In this document: in pieces, positions 1 to 5,202 of the stretch
Position numbering within the stretch: the first letter of the stretch is position 1
Layout of the letters: each line of letters begins with the position of its first letter
Notes under the pieces: model-generated
What the model saw: the letters and a program-made list of their open reading frames with translations, nothing else
Databases searched by the model: none
What the model was told of the DNA's origin: nothing
Assembly (NCBI GenBank): GCA_002785215.1
Contig: PFMK01000055.1
Coordinates: forward strand, 2,648-8,342
DNA: 5,695 bases
Source: Candidatus Gottesmanbacteria bacterium CG_4_10_14_0_8_um_filter_37_24
GTDB lineage: Bacteria > Patescibacteriota > Microgenomatia > 2-02-FULL-39-11
Direction of reading: 5' to 3'
Translations under genes and position numbers: made by a program

Positions 1-17
1 CCGTGGAGCTTCATTTG

Positions 18-23
18 TATAAT
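18..23 (+). promoter_or_regulatory. -10 element for tRNA-Gly(GCC)
   Basis: A perfect TATAAT lies 33 nt upstream of the tRNA. A -35 at normal spacing would fall outside the window, so only half of the promoter is visible. The predicted leader (about 30-56) can fold as CAACGT (29-34) with ACGTTG (52-57), enclosing ATTAC (36-40) with GTAAT (44-48). Confidence 0.4.
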
Positions 24-56
24 GTTTACAACGTGATTACGAAGTAATTTTACGTT

Positions 57-128
<72 letters not shown>

Positions 129-254
129 CAAAGTTATATGATGATGGTAAGCTGAAGAATGAACGTTTCTGAAATATATAAATAATTCCTAAGACTCTTA
201 ATAAATAATCTGCAACTTAAAATCAATTTTACTGTATTATTTGCTCTTGTATAC

Positions 255-263
255 GCCGAAGTG
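255..263 (+). repeat. 9-nt duplicate of the tRNA-Leu(CAG) 5' end
   Basis: GCCGAAGTG here is identical to the first nine bases of tRNA-Leu(CAG) at 279-287, with 15 nt between. It has the same position and orientation as the longer 5' tRNA pieces at 386 and 5207, so it may be the scar of an excised or decayed unit of the same type. It is too short to exclude chance. Confidence 0.4.
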
Positions 264-278
264 CTTGTACTTAAGTTA

Positions 279-362
279 GCCGAAGTGGCGGAATTGGCAG
301 ACGCGCACGGTTCAGGGCCGTGTCTGAGAAATCAGGTGTGGGTCCAACTCCCACCTTCGGCA
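279..362 (+). tRNA. tRNA-Leu(CAG)
   Basis: This class II tRNA with a long variable arm reads CUG leucine codons. The acceptor is GCCGAAG/CTTCGGC with discriminator A. The anticodon stem is CACGG/CCGTG with anticodon CAG at 313-315, and the variable arm is around 323-337. The T-stem is GTGGG/CCCAC. The T-loop (343-349) reads TCCAACT, with C where nearly all tRNAs carry T55 (pseudouridine). No CCA is encoded. It is probably co-transcribed with the tRNA-Leu(GAG) that follows, since no separate promoter stands out. Confidence 0.95.
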
Positions 363-385
363 CAATAAATTGAAAACTAAATAAA

Positions 386-452
386 GCCGAGGTGGTGGAA
401 TTGGCCCGCCTGCAACGCTTGAGCGTAGCGATTGCGGGCAGGTAGACACGCA
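386..452 (+). pseudogene. tRNA-Leu 5' fragment split by a hairpin repeat
   Basis: Bases 386-405 equal nt 1-20 of the intact tRNA-Leu(GAG) at 525, and 444-452 equal its nt 21-29. The two parts are separated in the D-loop by a 38-nt palindromic repeat. After nt 29 the tRNA sequence stops: there is no anticodon arm, variable arm or T-arm, so this cannot be a tRNA. It lies in direct orientation 139 nt upstream of the intact gene. The simplest reading is a target duplication left when a GIY-YIG unit entered the tRNA gene. The identity over 29 nt suggests a fairly recent event or gene conversion. Confidence 0.9.
405..442 (+). repeat. 38-nt REP-like palindrome, Leu copy
   Basis: Starting CCCGCCTGCA and ending TGCGGGCAGG, this repeat folds into a hairpin. 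The outer 11 pairs include one C-A mismatch (pair 3) and one T-G wobble (pair 7), and an inner CGCT/AGCG stem follows. It is the same length as the copy at 5214-5251 and matches it at 30 of 38 positions. Pair 11 is A-T here and G-C there, a compensatory change. The boundary is ambiguous by one base (405-442 or 406-443). It interrupts the D-loop of the tRNA-Leu fragment. Confidence 0.85.
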
Positions 453-466
453 AATTAAAAAATGTT

Positions 467-521
467 ATGAAGTTTTACTATACTAGAGTATGGTAGAGCA
501 TATTTAAAACGAAGAATCTAA
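467..521 (+). pseudogene. gutted GIY-YIG nuclease gene (both ends kept)
   Basis: From ATG at 467 the sequence encodes M-K-F-Y-Y-T, the usual start of small GIY-YIG proteins (the intact copy begins M-Y-Y-T). In another frame, 489-521 encodes Y-G-R-A-Y-L-K-R-R-I-stop, the C-terminus of the intact copy. About 180-190 nt are missing at 485-488, including the YIG motif and the catalytic Arg and Glu, and the join is out of frame. Bases 492-521 match 5475-5504 at 28 of 30 positions; both differences (GGT/GGC, CGA/AGA) are synonymous. The TAA is followed by three bases and then tRNA-Leu(GAG). The ORF starts 14 nt after the tRNA fragment, against 13 nt at the Gln locus. Confidence 0.85.
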
Positions 522-524
522 CAA

Positions 525-606
525 GCCGAGGTGGTGGAATTGGCAGACACGCAGTCTTGAGGAGGCTGTACCGAAAGGTGTGGAGGTTCAAGTCCTCTCC
601 TCGGCA
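525..606 (+). tRNA. tRNA-Leu(GAG)
   Basis: This complete class II tRNA reads CUU/CUC leucine codons. The acceptor is GCCGAGG/CCTCGGC with discriminator A. The anticodon stem is CAGTC/GGCTG with anticodon GAG at 559-561, the variable arm folds as ACC-GAAA-GGT, and the T-loop is the normal TTCAAGT. No CCA is encoded. The gene lies directly behind the decayed GIY-YIG unit, so its transcripts should carry the tRNA fragment, hairpin and ORF remnant as a 5' leader for RNase P to remove. Confidence 0.97.
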
Positions 607-631
607 CTATTAATTGGAAGTATCAAAAAGA

Positions 632-1726
632 TTAGTTCCCGCAATTGGCTGCCGATGTATTGGAAGTGTTAGCTGCAGCATCTGTGAGCGAATAGGAAGC
701 GGTTACAGCGTCCTTCGACAAGTCCGTTTGACAGTAATCCGCTTTGTTATTAAAGGAACAGCATACTAGTTCCTTTATAGCATTCGGAACCCTGCCTCCG
801 AAGTCGTATTCAGAAACTACTTGAGTATCATTCAGGAGTAAAGTTGGTGAAGCACCAATACTGAATTTTGTAGCTAAATCAAAGTCTGTTTGAGCGTATT
901 TAAGTCCTCTATTTACATCGTTTACACATGCATCTAAATTGGGAATATTTACCAACGTCTCCTTAAGACAGTCATCTGTTTTCCCTTCTTTCATGTAGCA
1001 TGATAAATAATTCCAATATTTATCTTTTTGCTCTTCTCTTATACAAATTTGTTTAAGATTCTCTTGCGCTTCGCTATCACCGTGCATAGAGGTTATCTTA
1101 CCGTTAGTAATAGCACCGATATATTTAACTTCTATGTTATTTTGTAAGGCAGCCTGTTCCGTTATGGCTTTATTCAATACTCTCTGCATTTGAAGACCGT
1201 ATGGGCAATTCGAAACCACGAAAGCTGTAAGCTTCGGAGCGTCTGACTTGTTTAGATCACTGCAGGTTAATTTCTTTCCCCCCTCCTCCGGAGTGGAATT
1301 CTGTGTTTGAGCCAGGGAATCTATTTTCATACCGGATTGAAATATGATTTTTCCATCTTTAGTGATATATGAAGTATATTTGGGAGTCTGATTGTTACCG
1401 GAATCTAAAGTCAGATCAAATTCATATACACCGCTTACATCCCTAAGATTGTTCACTTCTTTTAATTTTATATTTGAATTTCCGATAATCTTATTTATCG
1501 CTTCAGGGATAACCTTATTTTTTAAATTATCAGTACTGGTGCCCGATTTGAATACTTTATTGTAGACGACAAGAATTAATAAGATTGCAGCAACTGCAAA
1601 AATTATATTTTTAGGGGAACTTATAAACGACTTACTGGGCTCTTTGGCATAATCACTTTCTGTTACAAATTCCTGTATTTTTTTTGGAGATCTTTTAGCT
1701 TTAGGTTTTATTATTTTCTTCGGCAT
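632..1726 (-). CDS. membrane-anchored thioredoxin-fold (DsbA/GILT-like) protein
   Basis: The protein has 364 aa. A Lys-rich N-terminus (1-18) precedes one transmembrane helix (about 40-57), which should leave the rest outside the membrane. A linker domain (about 65-150) is unrecognised. The thioredoxin-like part starts at 166: AFVVSNCPYG puts the active-site Cys at 174, but CPYC/CxxC is reduced to CPYG (174-177). Residues 215-228 read HG-x2-EA-x2-N-x4-C, matching the GILT signature CQHG-x2-EC-x2-N-x4-C with two of its cysteines replaced. G-A-S-P-T at 291-295 gives the cis-Pro loop. Ten cysteines lie at or after 155, including CC at 322-323, so structural disulfides are likely. Role inferred: extracytoplasmic thiol-disulfide chemistry, perhaps one-cysteine isomerase or reductase, or a non-catalytic relative. 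It is separated from its upstream neighbour by its own promoter. Fold assignment is fairly secure; function is not. Confidence 0.85.
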   Translation of the reverse strand: MPKKIIKPKAKRSPKKIQEFVTESDYAKEPSKSFISSPKNIIFAVAAILLILVVYNKVFKSGTSTDNLKNKVIPEAINKIIGNSNIKLKEVNNLRDVSGVYEFDLTLDSGNNQTPKYTSYITKDGKIIFQSGMKIDSLAQTQNSTPEEGGKKLTCSDLNKSDAPKLTAFVVSNCPYGLQMQRVLNKAITEQAALQNNIEVKYIGAITNGKITSMHGDSEAQENLKQICIREEQKDKYWNYLSCYMKEGKTDDCLKETLVNIPNLDACVNDVNRGLKYAQTDFDLATKFSIGASPTLLLNDTQVVSEYDFGGRVPNAIKELVCCSFNNKADYCQTDLSKDAVTASYSLTDAAANTSNTSAANCGN

Positions 1727-1734
1727 ATTAAAAA

Positions 1735-1762
1735 ATTATACGCACTATACTAATTTTGTCAA
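1735..1762 (-). promoter_or_regulatory. sigma70-type promoter of the thioredoxin-fold gene, near-leaderless
   Basis: On the minus strand a consensus TTGACA (1757-1762), a 16-bp spacer and a consensus TATAAT (1735-1740) end 8 nt before the ATG at 1726. Transcription should begin about 1-2 nt upstream of the start codon, giving an mRNA with essentially no leader, which fits the absence of a Shine-Dalgarno sequence. Confidence 0.75.
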
Positions 1763-1965
1763 GGATCTAAAAGTATCTAAAAGTTACACGATCTAAAAGT
1801 AACCCACGATCTAGTCGGATCGAAATCTCTTGAAGGGTGGTTTTATATCTATCACCAGTTAAAAGAATATCTCCAGATTTCAGCTTAATTGTGCTCATCC
1901 ACTTCTGCAAGGGTCTTGTCCTGAGATTAGTCGAAGGATTACATTGTTTGAGAATTGAGGCTATT
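1741..1965. other. repeat-bearing intergenic region with a doubtful 70-codon ORF
   Basis: The region between the two long minus-strand genes holds the promoter above, three 10-nt direct repeats, a CGATC/GATCG hairpin (1808-1821) and, at 1915-1938, a sequence close to the CCTGAG...GTCGAAGG word that recurs in many bacterial genomes. A minus-strand ORF (1979 to 1767) spans it and overlaps the upstream gene by 14 nt. It has no ribosome binding site or recognisable domain and reads through the repeats, so I do not treat it as a gene. Confidence 0.4.
1765..1800 (-). repeat. three ACTTTTAGAT direct repeats upstream of the promoter
   Basis: Exact copies of ACTTTTAGAT (minus strand) lie at 1765-1774, 1775-1784 (abutting) and 1791-1800, starting three bases upstream of the -35 box. 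CACGATCTA also occurs twice (plus strand, 1787-1795 and 1805-1813). The position suits an activator site or an AT-rich UP element; no regulator is recognised. Confidence 0.55.
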
Positions 1966-3258
1966 CTAATTAGGATCATTTATGAAAAGCACTCTTGAGT
2001 TATCTATCCAAGAAAGAGGGGTAATTTGTTTAGAGTCTAAATCGTATAGCCAGTATTTATCACTTCTTACCCAATCTGAAGTTCTTGCATGATCCAAATC
2101 AATTAAACTATATACCGCTTCCGATTTGAAGAATAATTTGCTGGCATTCAACCATCCTTCAGAATTTAAATCAGAAATTCTAAATCCATATTTTTGATTC
2201 TCAGAATATAAAGGAATTATGTTATCTTCAGAAATATAATCAATATTACTGTTTTTAAGGTCCAATATGCCAATTCGACCAGAATCTTGAAAAGCAATAT
2301 GAGTATTGGAAGGAGACCAAGAAGTGCTCCAAACGATGTTCTGATTCGAACTGGAATAATTCGTATATTCTTTCTTTTCTTTCGTTATCAAATTAAGCAC
2401 TTCTAAATTCAGAGTATTTGAATAAGAATACATTTTATTATCAAATGATAATTTTCCAAGTGGAGATTGTATGTTGATCTTGGCAATTGAAGTTTTAATG
2501 TCCGTTATTGGATCGAAATCATAAACTTCAATATTTTGCTGATCAGTACTTTCAGAATCAGATAAATTTCTTCTTAACAACAGATGTTTATTATTCATAA
2601 TAGCAAGCATGTAACTAGATTGTTCTAATGGTTTCATTTCTATAGAATTAAAAGATATTGTATCAACAATTTGGAATTTTTCATTAGAGTTGGTGTAATC
2701 ATTAGCCATGGTTCCGATAACAACTAAATGTGAGTCCGAAGACCAGTGACTTTCAACTACTAAAGCATCAATTATTAAAGTTTTATCTGAAATGCTTTTT
2801 AGAATAGTCCTGACTTTAGGATTCTTTTCCATCTTTCTTAAAACAGGATCAGATTGAAGATATTGCCGGAAAAGATATATTTTTCCATCAGGTGAGACAG
2901 AATCAAGTTCTTCTATATCACTCTCAAGTTTTATAATTTTGGAACCATCAACATTTGCACCATAAAGATTATGATCTTTTACATAGTACATAATTAAACC
3001 TTCATTTGCTTTGGATATATTATTTTCAACTGTAGATAATATTTTAAGAGTTGGAGAGATTAACTGTTGGACAGGATTGTTTTTTTGAGTATTTAATAAT
3101 AGGTTAGGTTTATTAGATAAATAATATAATAAACTAGATACTAATCCGATTATTACCATTCCGATTATTAGAAATGGAAAATATTTTTTGGGAAAAGACG
3201 TAGAATTTGAATCATCTAGATCTTTAATTTCATAATTAATCGGATGTTGAGTATTCAT
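1966..3258 (-). CDS. membrane-anchored protein with beta-propeller-like repeats
   Basis: The protein has 430 aa from the ATG at 3258. The frame extends to a TTG at 3297, but that start lies inside a repeat and adds a poor N-terminus. A polar tail (1-26) leads into one transmembrane helix (about 27-47) and a long extracytoplasmic part. Spaced blade-like motifs resemble TolB/WD40-type propellers: VSPDGKIYLF (121-130), HWSSDSHLVVIG (171-182), SWSPSNTHIAFQ (313-324) followed by GRIGILDL (327-334), and SEGWLNASKLFF (366-377). Propellers of this kind usually bind proteins or ligands at the cell surface; no catalytic residues stand out and no specific function is claimed. The coding DNA is AT-rich like its surroundings. 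It shares orientation with the thioredoxin-fold gene downstream but is about 240 nt away. The stop is TAG, with no clear ribosome binding site. Confidence 0.75.
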   Translation of the reverse strand: MNTQHPINYEIKDLDDSNSTSFPKKYFPFLIIGMVIIGLVSSLLYYLSNKPNLLLNTQKNNPVQQLISPTLKILSTVENNISKANEGLIMYYVKDHNLYGANVDGSKIIKLESDIEELDSVSPDGKIYLFRQYLQSDPVLRKMEKNPKVRTILKSISDKTLIIDALVVESHWSSDSHLVVIGTMANDYTNSNEKFQIVDTISFNSIEMKPLEQSSYMLAIMNNKHLLLRRNLSDSESTDQQNIEVYDFDPITDIKTSIAKINIQSPLGKLSFDNKMYSYSNTLNLEVLNLITKEKKEYTNYSSSNQNIVWSTSWSPSNTHIAFQDSGRIGILDLKNSNIDYISEDNIIPLYSENQKYGFRISDLNSEGWLNASKLFFKSEAVYSLIDLDHARTSDWVRSDKYWLYDLDSKQITPLSWIDNSRVLFINDPN

Positions 3259-3290
3259 AAGATTATAATTCCATATATATACCAATAAGT

Positions 3291-3356
3291 CAATCAAGAA
3301 AGGGGACAGTTCTCAAATAACCTCAGGAATAATTTAGGGGGACGGTCCTTTGATTG
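3291..3356. repeat. 66-nt cassette with GGGGACRGTYCT repeats
   Basis: CAATCAA (3291-3297) and TTGATTG (3350-3356) form 7-bp terminal inverted repeats. Inside them GGGGACAGTTCT (3302-3313) and GGGGACGGTCCT (3338-3349) are direct repeats matching at 10 of 12 positions. Similar GGGGAC(A/G)GTTCT words recur in many bacterial genomes, often as REP-like or miniature mobile sequences. No transposase is present. Confidence 0.55.
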
Positions 3357-3509
3357 ATTAATACCACACCAGATTTGAAATAGTTTGATTCACGCCTTAA
3401 ATAATTACGAACATTAATCAATTCTCATTCTTTTTAAACCCCTTTCCGCACGGATTTACATAGTATGAGAGTTATGAAGAAGACTAATCAGTTGAAATTT
3501 CTAAATAGC

Positions 3510-3529
3510 TAGATTGTCAGAACAATCTA
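3510..3529 (-). terminator. possible end-of-transcript hairpin behind tRNA-Arg
   Basis: TAGATTGT and ACAATCTA make a perfect 8-bp stem with a 4-nt loop, 11 nt past the 3' end of tRNA-Arg. It is AT-rich and has no immediate T-run on the minus strand, so it may be a processing or stability hairpin rather than an intrinsic terminator. Confidence 0.35.
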
Positions 3530-3540
3530 AACTTCATTAG

Positions 3541-3614
3541 TACCCCTGGGGTGACTCGAACACCCAACCAGGCGCTTAGAACGCGTCTGCTCTATCCAGT
3601 TGAGCTACAGGGGC
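3541..3614 (-). tRNA. tRNA-Arg(TCT)
   Basis: This 74-nt cloverleaf reads AGA/AGG arginine codons. The acceptor is GCCCCTG/CAGGGGT with a G-T pair at 1-72 and discriminator A. The D-stem is GCTC/GAGC. The anticodon stem is GACGC/GCGCC, with an A-C mismatch at 28-42, and the anticodon TCT is at 3578-3580. The T-arm is GGGTG-TTCGAGT-CACCC. No CCA is encoded. It lies 57 nt downstream of tRNA-Gly(TCC) on the same strand and is probably in the same transcript. Confidence 0.96.
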
Positions 3615-3671
3615 TTAATTCTTATGTGTTGTATGTAACCTGATATCCAATAAATACAATTACCTTAATTG

Positions 3672-3743
3672 AGCGGGCGAGGGGACTTGAACCCCTGACC
3701 TTCTCCTTGGAAGGGAGACATTCTACCGCTGAACTACGCCCGC
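3672..3743 (-). tRNA. tRNA-Gly(TCC)
   Basis: This full 72-nt cloverleaf reads GGA/GGG glycine codons. The acceptor GCGGGCG/CGCCCGC is perfect with discriminator T, and the anticodon stem is TCTCC/GGAGA with anticodon TCC at 3709-3711. The T-loop is TTCAAGT and no CCA is encoded. It matches tRNA-Gly(GCC) at 57-128 at 69 of 72 positions, so the two arose by duplication with a change of wobble base. It is the first gene of a two-tRNA minus-strand unit with tRNA-Arg(TCT). Confidence 0.97.
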
Positions 3744-3760
3744 TTACGCTACCTCGTACG

Positions 3761-3814
3761 CTAAAGTTACGAAGGTTAAAAAACCTTCAGCGGGTAAACC
3801 CGCATTAGCTTTAG
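3761..3814 (-). promoter_or_regulatory. folded leader upstream of tRNA-Gly(TCC)
   Basis: Between the promoter and the tRNA, two adjacent perfect hairpins lie at 3790-3803 (GCGGGT/ACCCGC) and 3771-3788 (GAAGGTT/AACCTTC). Both are enclosed by CTAAAG (3761-3766) pairing with CTTTAG (3809-3814), giving a three-way-junction shape. Read on the minus strand it begins CTAATGCGGG, which also occurs at the tRNA-Gln 5' end and its duplicate. It may help 5' processing or may be a decayed insertion. Confidence 0.5.
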
Positions 3815-3823
3815 ACTACTGTA

Positions 3824-3852
3824 AGTATAATATACTGTCCGGTTTGTTTCAA
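3824..3852 (-). promoter_or_regulatory. sigma70-type promoter of tRNA-Gly(TCC)-tRNA-Arg(TCT)
   Basis: On the minus strand TTGAAA (3847-3852), a 17-bp spacer and TATACT (3824-3829) predict a start near 3817 and a leader of about 74 nt before the tRNA. Each box matches the consensus at five of six positions. Confidence 0.65.
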
Positions 3853-3882
3853 CGAAACGTAAAAATAAACAAATTTATCAAT

Positions 3883-3927
3883 AATATCGTCAAATGATAT
3901 CTTAAATAAATATCGATAAAATGATAT
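3883..3927. promoter_or_regulatory. two operator-like dyads upstream of the kamA relic
   Basis: Two near-copies, 3883-3900 and 3909-3927, share AATATCG...AAATGATAT. Each is itself an inverted repeat of ATATC/GATAT around 7-8 nt, with centres about 27 bp apart. They lie between the divergent tRNA-Gly promoter and the kamA relic. Paired dyads suggest binding sites for a dimeric regulator, though the AT-rich setting raises the chance of coincidence. Confidence 0.4.
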
Positions 3928-3963
3928 ATTAATGTTTTATTATATTATTATTCTTAAAATAAA

Positions 3964-4874
3964 ATGCTTATTAAAATTTCTCCTCATCTAAAGCAATTAG
4001 CTAAAGAAAGTCCGGCAATCCGAAAACAATTCTATGCTACGGATTTAGAAGCTAAAGATGTTACTCAGCTACCAGATCTCCTTCTTGAAGAAGCACATAC
4101 AAAAGTAAAAGGTCTAGTGCATAAGTATGATAACAGGGTTCTGATACTTCTTACTCTTCAATGTGCGTCCTACTGCAGGTTTTGCACCCGCCGGAGAACT
4201 GTTTCTCAAGTGGCCTCAGGGGTAATCACAAAGCAGGATCTTTTTAATATGAAGACTTATATTCTTCAAAACTCTCAAATAAAAGAAATTATTTTATCCG
4301 GAGGAGATCCATTCACCGTTGTACCACTTTTAAAAGAGGCTTTAACCATATTTAGCCGCATACCTCAGATTAAATGGGAACCAGAGTTCCGGTATCAGAT
4401 CCAAAAAGAGTTGATAGCAAGCTCCTACAAGCTTTAAAAGTTGTCAAAAAACAACCGATTTATGTGATGATACATTTCGAACACCCGGATGAAATTACTC
4501 GCCAAACAGTGGAAGCTGTACGAAAGCTAAGAAGTATTGGGACTATCTGTTTTTCCCAATCAGTTTTTTTGAAGGGAGTGAATGATTCTTATGAAACGCT
4601 CTATAAACTTTTTAGCCGTCTGGTCGAGATTGGAATAAAACCATATTATTTGTTCCGTTGCGATCCGGTCAAAGGAGCAGAGCACTTTATCGTGGATATA
4701 AAGAAGGAAATTGAGATTACTACAAAACTTCGTGCTAGTTTAAGCGGTTTGGCTTGTCCTATGTATGTAATAGATGTTCCCGGGGGAAGCGGTAAAGTGC
4801 CTGTACCATTAAACTTTTGGAAATATAACTTGAATACTTATAAGGATTTTAAAGAGAAACATATCCATATATAA
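3964..4874 (+). pseudogene. kamA: lysine 2,3-aminomutase family gene, frameshifted
   Basis: KamA-type radical SAM/PLP enzymes convert L-lysine to beta-lysine. The first frame (3964 to about 4377) encodes SPAIRKQF (16-23), the [4Fe-4S]-binding C67-x3-C71-x2-C74 followed by TRRR, and LSGGDPF (111-117) for SAM binding. The second frame (from 4374) resumes at GTRVPVSDPKRV and contains HFEHPDE, CD (Asp97 of that frame) and VIDVPGGSGKVP, with the PLP lysine at 141. The lysine-contacting Asp residues and the Arg after the cluster are kept, so the ancestor probably used lysine. Between IPQIK and GTRVPV, family members have a few residues ending R-x, as in IVRIGSRTPV. A loss of about 10 nt at 4370-4377 accounts for both the gap and the shift. 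Both halves together give about 305 aa, short for the family. No Shine-Dalgarno is visible. Sequencing error is less likely because codons, not one base, are missing. Confidence 0.85.
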
Positions 4875-4884
4875 ATATAATATG

Positions 4885-4957
4885 TGCCGAGGGTCAGAAT
4901 CGAACTGACATTAACGGTTTTTCAGACCGCCGCCGTGACCACCTTGGCTACCTCGGC
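4885..4957 (-). tRNA. tRNA-Phe(GAA)
   Basis: This 73-nt cloverleaf reads phenylalanine codons. The acceptor is GCCGAGG/CCTCGGC with discriminator A, the D-stem is GCC/GGC with an 11-nt loop, and the anticodon stem is GCGGT/ACCGT with anticodon GAA at 4921-4923. The T-arm is GTCAG-TTCGATT-CTGAC. No CCA is encoded. Its acceptor stem equals that of tRNA-Leu(GAG). It converges on the kamA relic, whose stop codon lies 10 nt away. Confidence 0.96.
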
Positions 4958-5016
4958 TCTTTAATTTCACTCTGAGCCTATTTACTAAATCTATTACAAA
5001 AATTTCGTAGATATTT

Positions 5017-5045
5017 ATTATATTATATCAGATCTATATTGGTAA
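5017..5045 (-). promoter_or_regulatory. possible promoter of tRNA-Phe(GAA)
   Basis: On the minus strand TTACCA (5040-5045), a 17-bp spacer and TATAAT (5017-5022) lie in the tRNA-Val/tRNA-Phe spacer and predict a leader of about 52 nt. The -35 matches the consensus at only four of six positions, and the AT-rich spacer makes a chance -10 possible. Read-through from tRNA-Val would also serve. Confidence 0.4.
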
Positions 5046-5049
5046 TCGG

Positions 5050-5122
5050 TGGACTCGAGAGGGCTCGAACCTCTGACATTTGCGATGTAAACGCAACGCT
5101 CTACCAACTGAGCTACGAGTCC
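5050..5122 (-). tRNA. tRNA-Val(TAC)
   Basis: This 73-nt cloverleaf reads valine codons. The acceptor GGACTCG/CGAGTCC is perfect with discriminator A. The D-stem is GCTC/GAGC, and the anticodon stem TTGCG/CGCAA carries anticodon TAC at 5087-5089. The T-arm is AGAGG-TTCGAGC-CCTCT. The 3' flank reads CCG after the discriminator, so a full CCA is not encoded. It starts about 13 nt after the predicted transcription start of the divergent promoter. Confidence 0.96.
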
Positions 5123-5141
5123 ATTCAATTTGATCCTTTCT

Positions 5142-5193
5142 ATTTTATTAAAAAGATCAGCATGTTGCAACAATATGAAATTCTATTTAAAAT
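5142..5193. promoter_or_regulatory. divergent promoter pair sharing one palindromic -35
   Basis: The palindrome TTGCAA (5165-5170) lies exactly 17 bp from TAAAAT on the minus strand (5142-5147) and 17 bp from TAAAAT on the plus strand (5188-5193). The minus promoter would drive tRNA-Val and tRNA-Phe. The plus promoter would start near 5200, seven bases before the tRNA-Gln 5' fragment, as expected for the original tRNA-Gln promoter. Sharing one -35 should make the two promoters mutually exclusive. Confidence 0.6.
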
Positions 5194-5202
5194 AAGGGAA
5201 GC

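Larger units (their letters stand above)
3259..3540. other. intergenic region, no gene seen
   Basis: This 282-nt gap between the propeller-like gene and tRNA-Arg contains the GGGGAC repeat cassette, an AT-rich stretch without an ORF, and a hairpin just behind the tRNA-Arg 3' end. A TATAAT on the minus strand (3262-3267) is only 3 nt from the ATG at 3258, too close to serve that start, so the propeller gene's promoter is unresolved. Confidence 0.5.

Noticed and set aside
405..442. CRISPR repeat or intrinsic terminator
   Set aside because: There is one copy per locus with no spacer array, and no T-run follows the hairpin.
271..453. Minus-strand ORF of 60 codons
   Set aside because: It is antisense to tRNA-Leu(CAG) and the tRNA-Leu fragment; tRNA sequence explains the open frame.
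386..606. Group I intron with a GIY-YIG homing gene in a tRNA-Leu gene
   Set aside because: The downstream tRNA is complete and uninterrupted, the upstream piece stops at nt 29 in the D-arm rather than in the anticodon loop, and no intron core is visible.
1767..1979. Minus-strand ORF of 70 codons
   Set aside because: It overlaps the end of the propeller-like gene, runs through short repeats and the next promoter, and shows no ribosome binding site or domain.
3259..3297. Upstream TTG start for the propeller-like protein
   Set aside because: The TTG lies in a repeat terminus, and the added 13 residues precede a better ATG and an already adequate N-terminal tail.
4370..4437. Programmed frameshift in kamA
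   Set aside because: There is no slippery heptamer or downstream stem, and conserved codons are missing at the junction, which slippage cannot supply.
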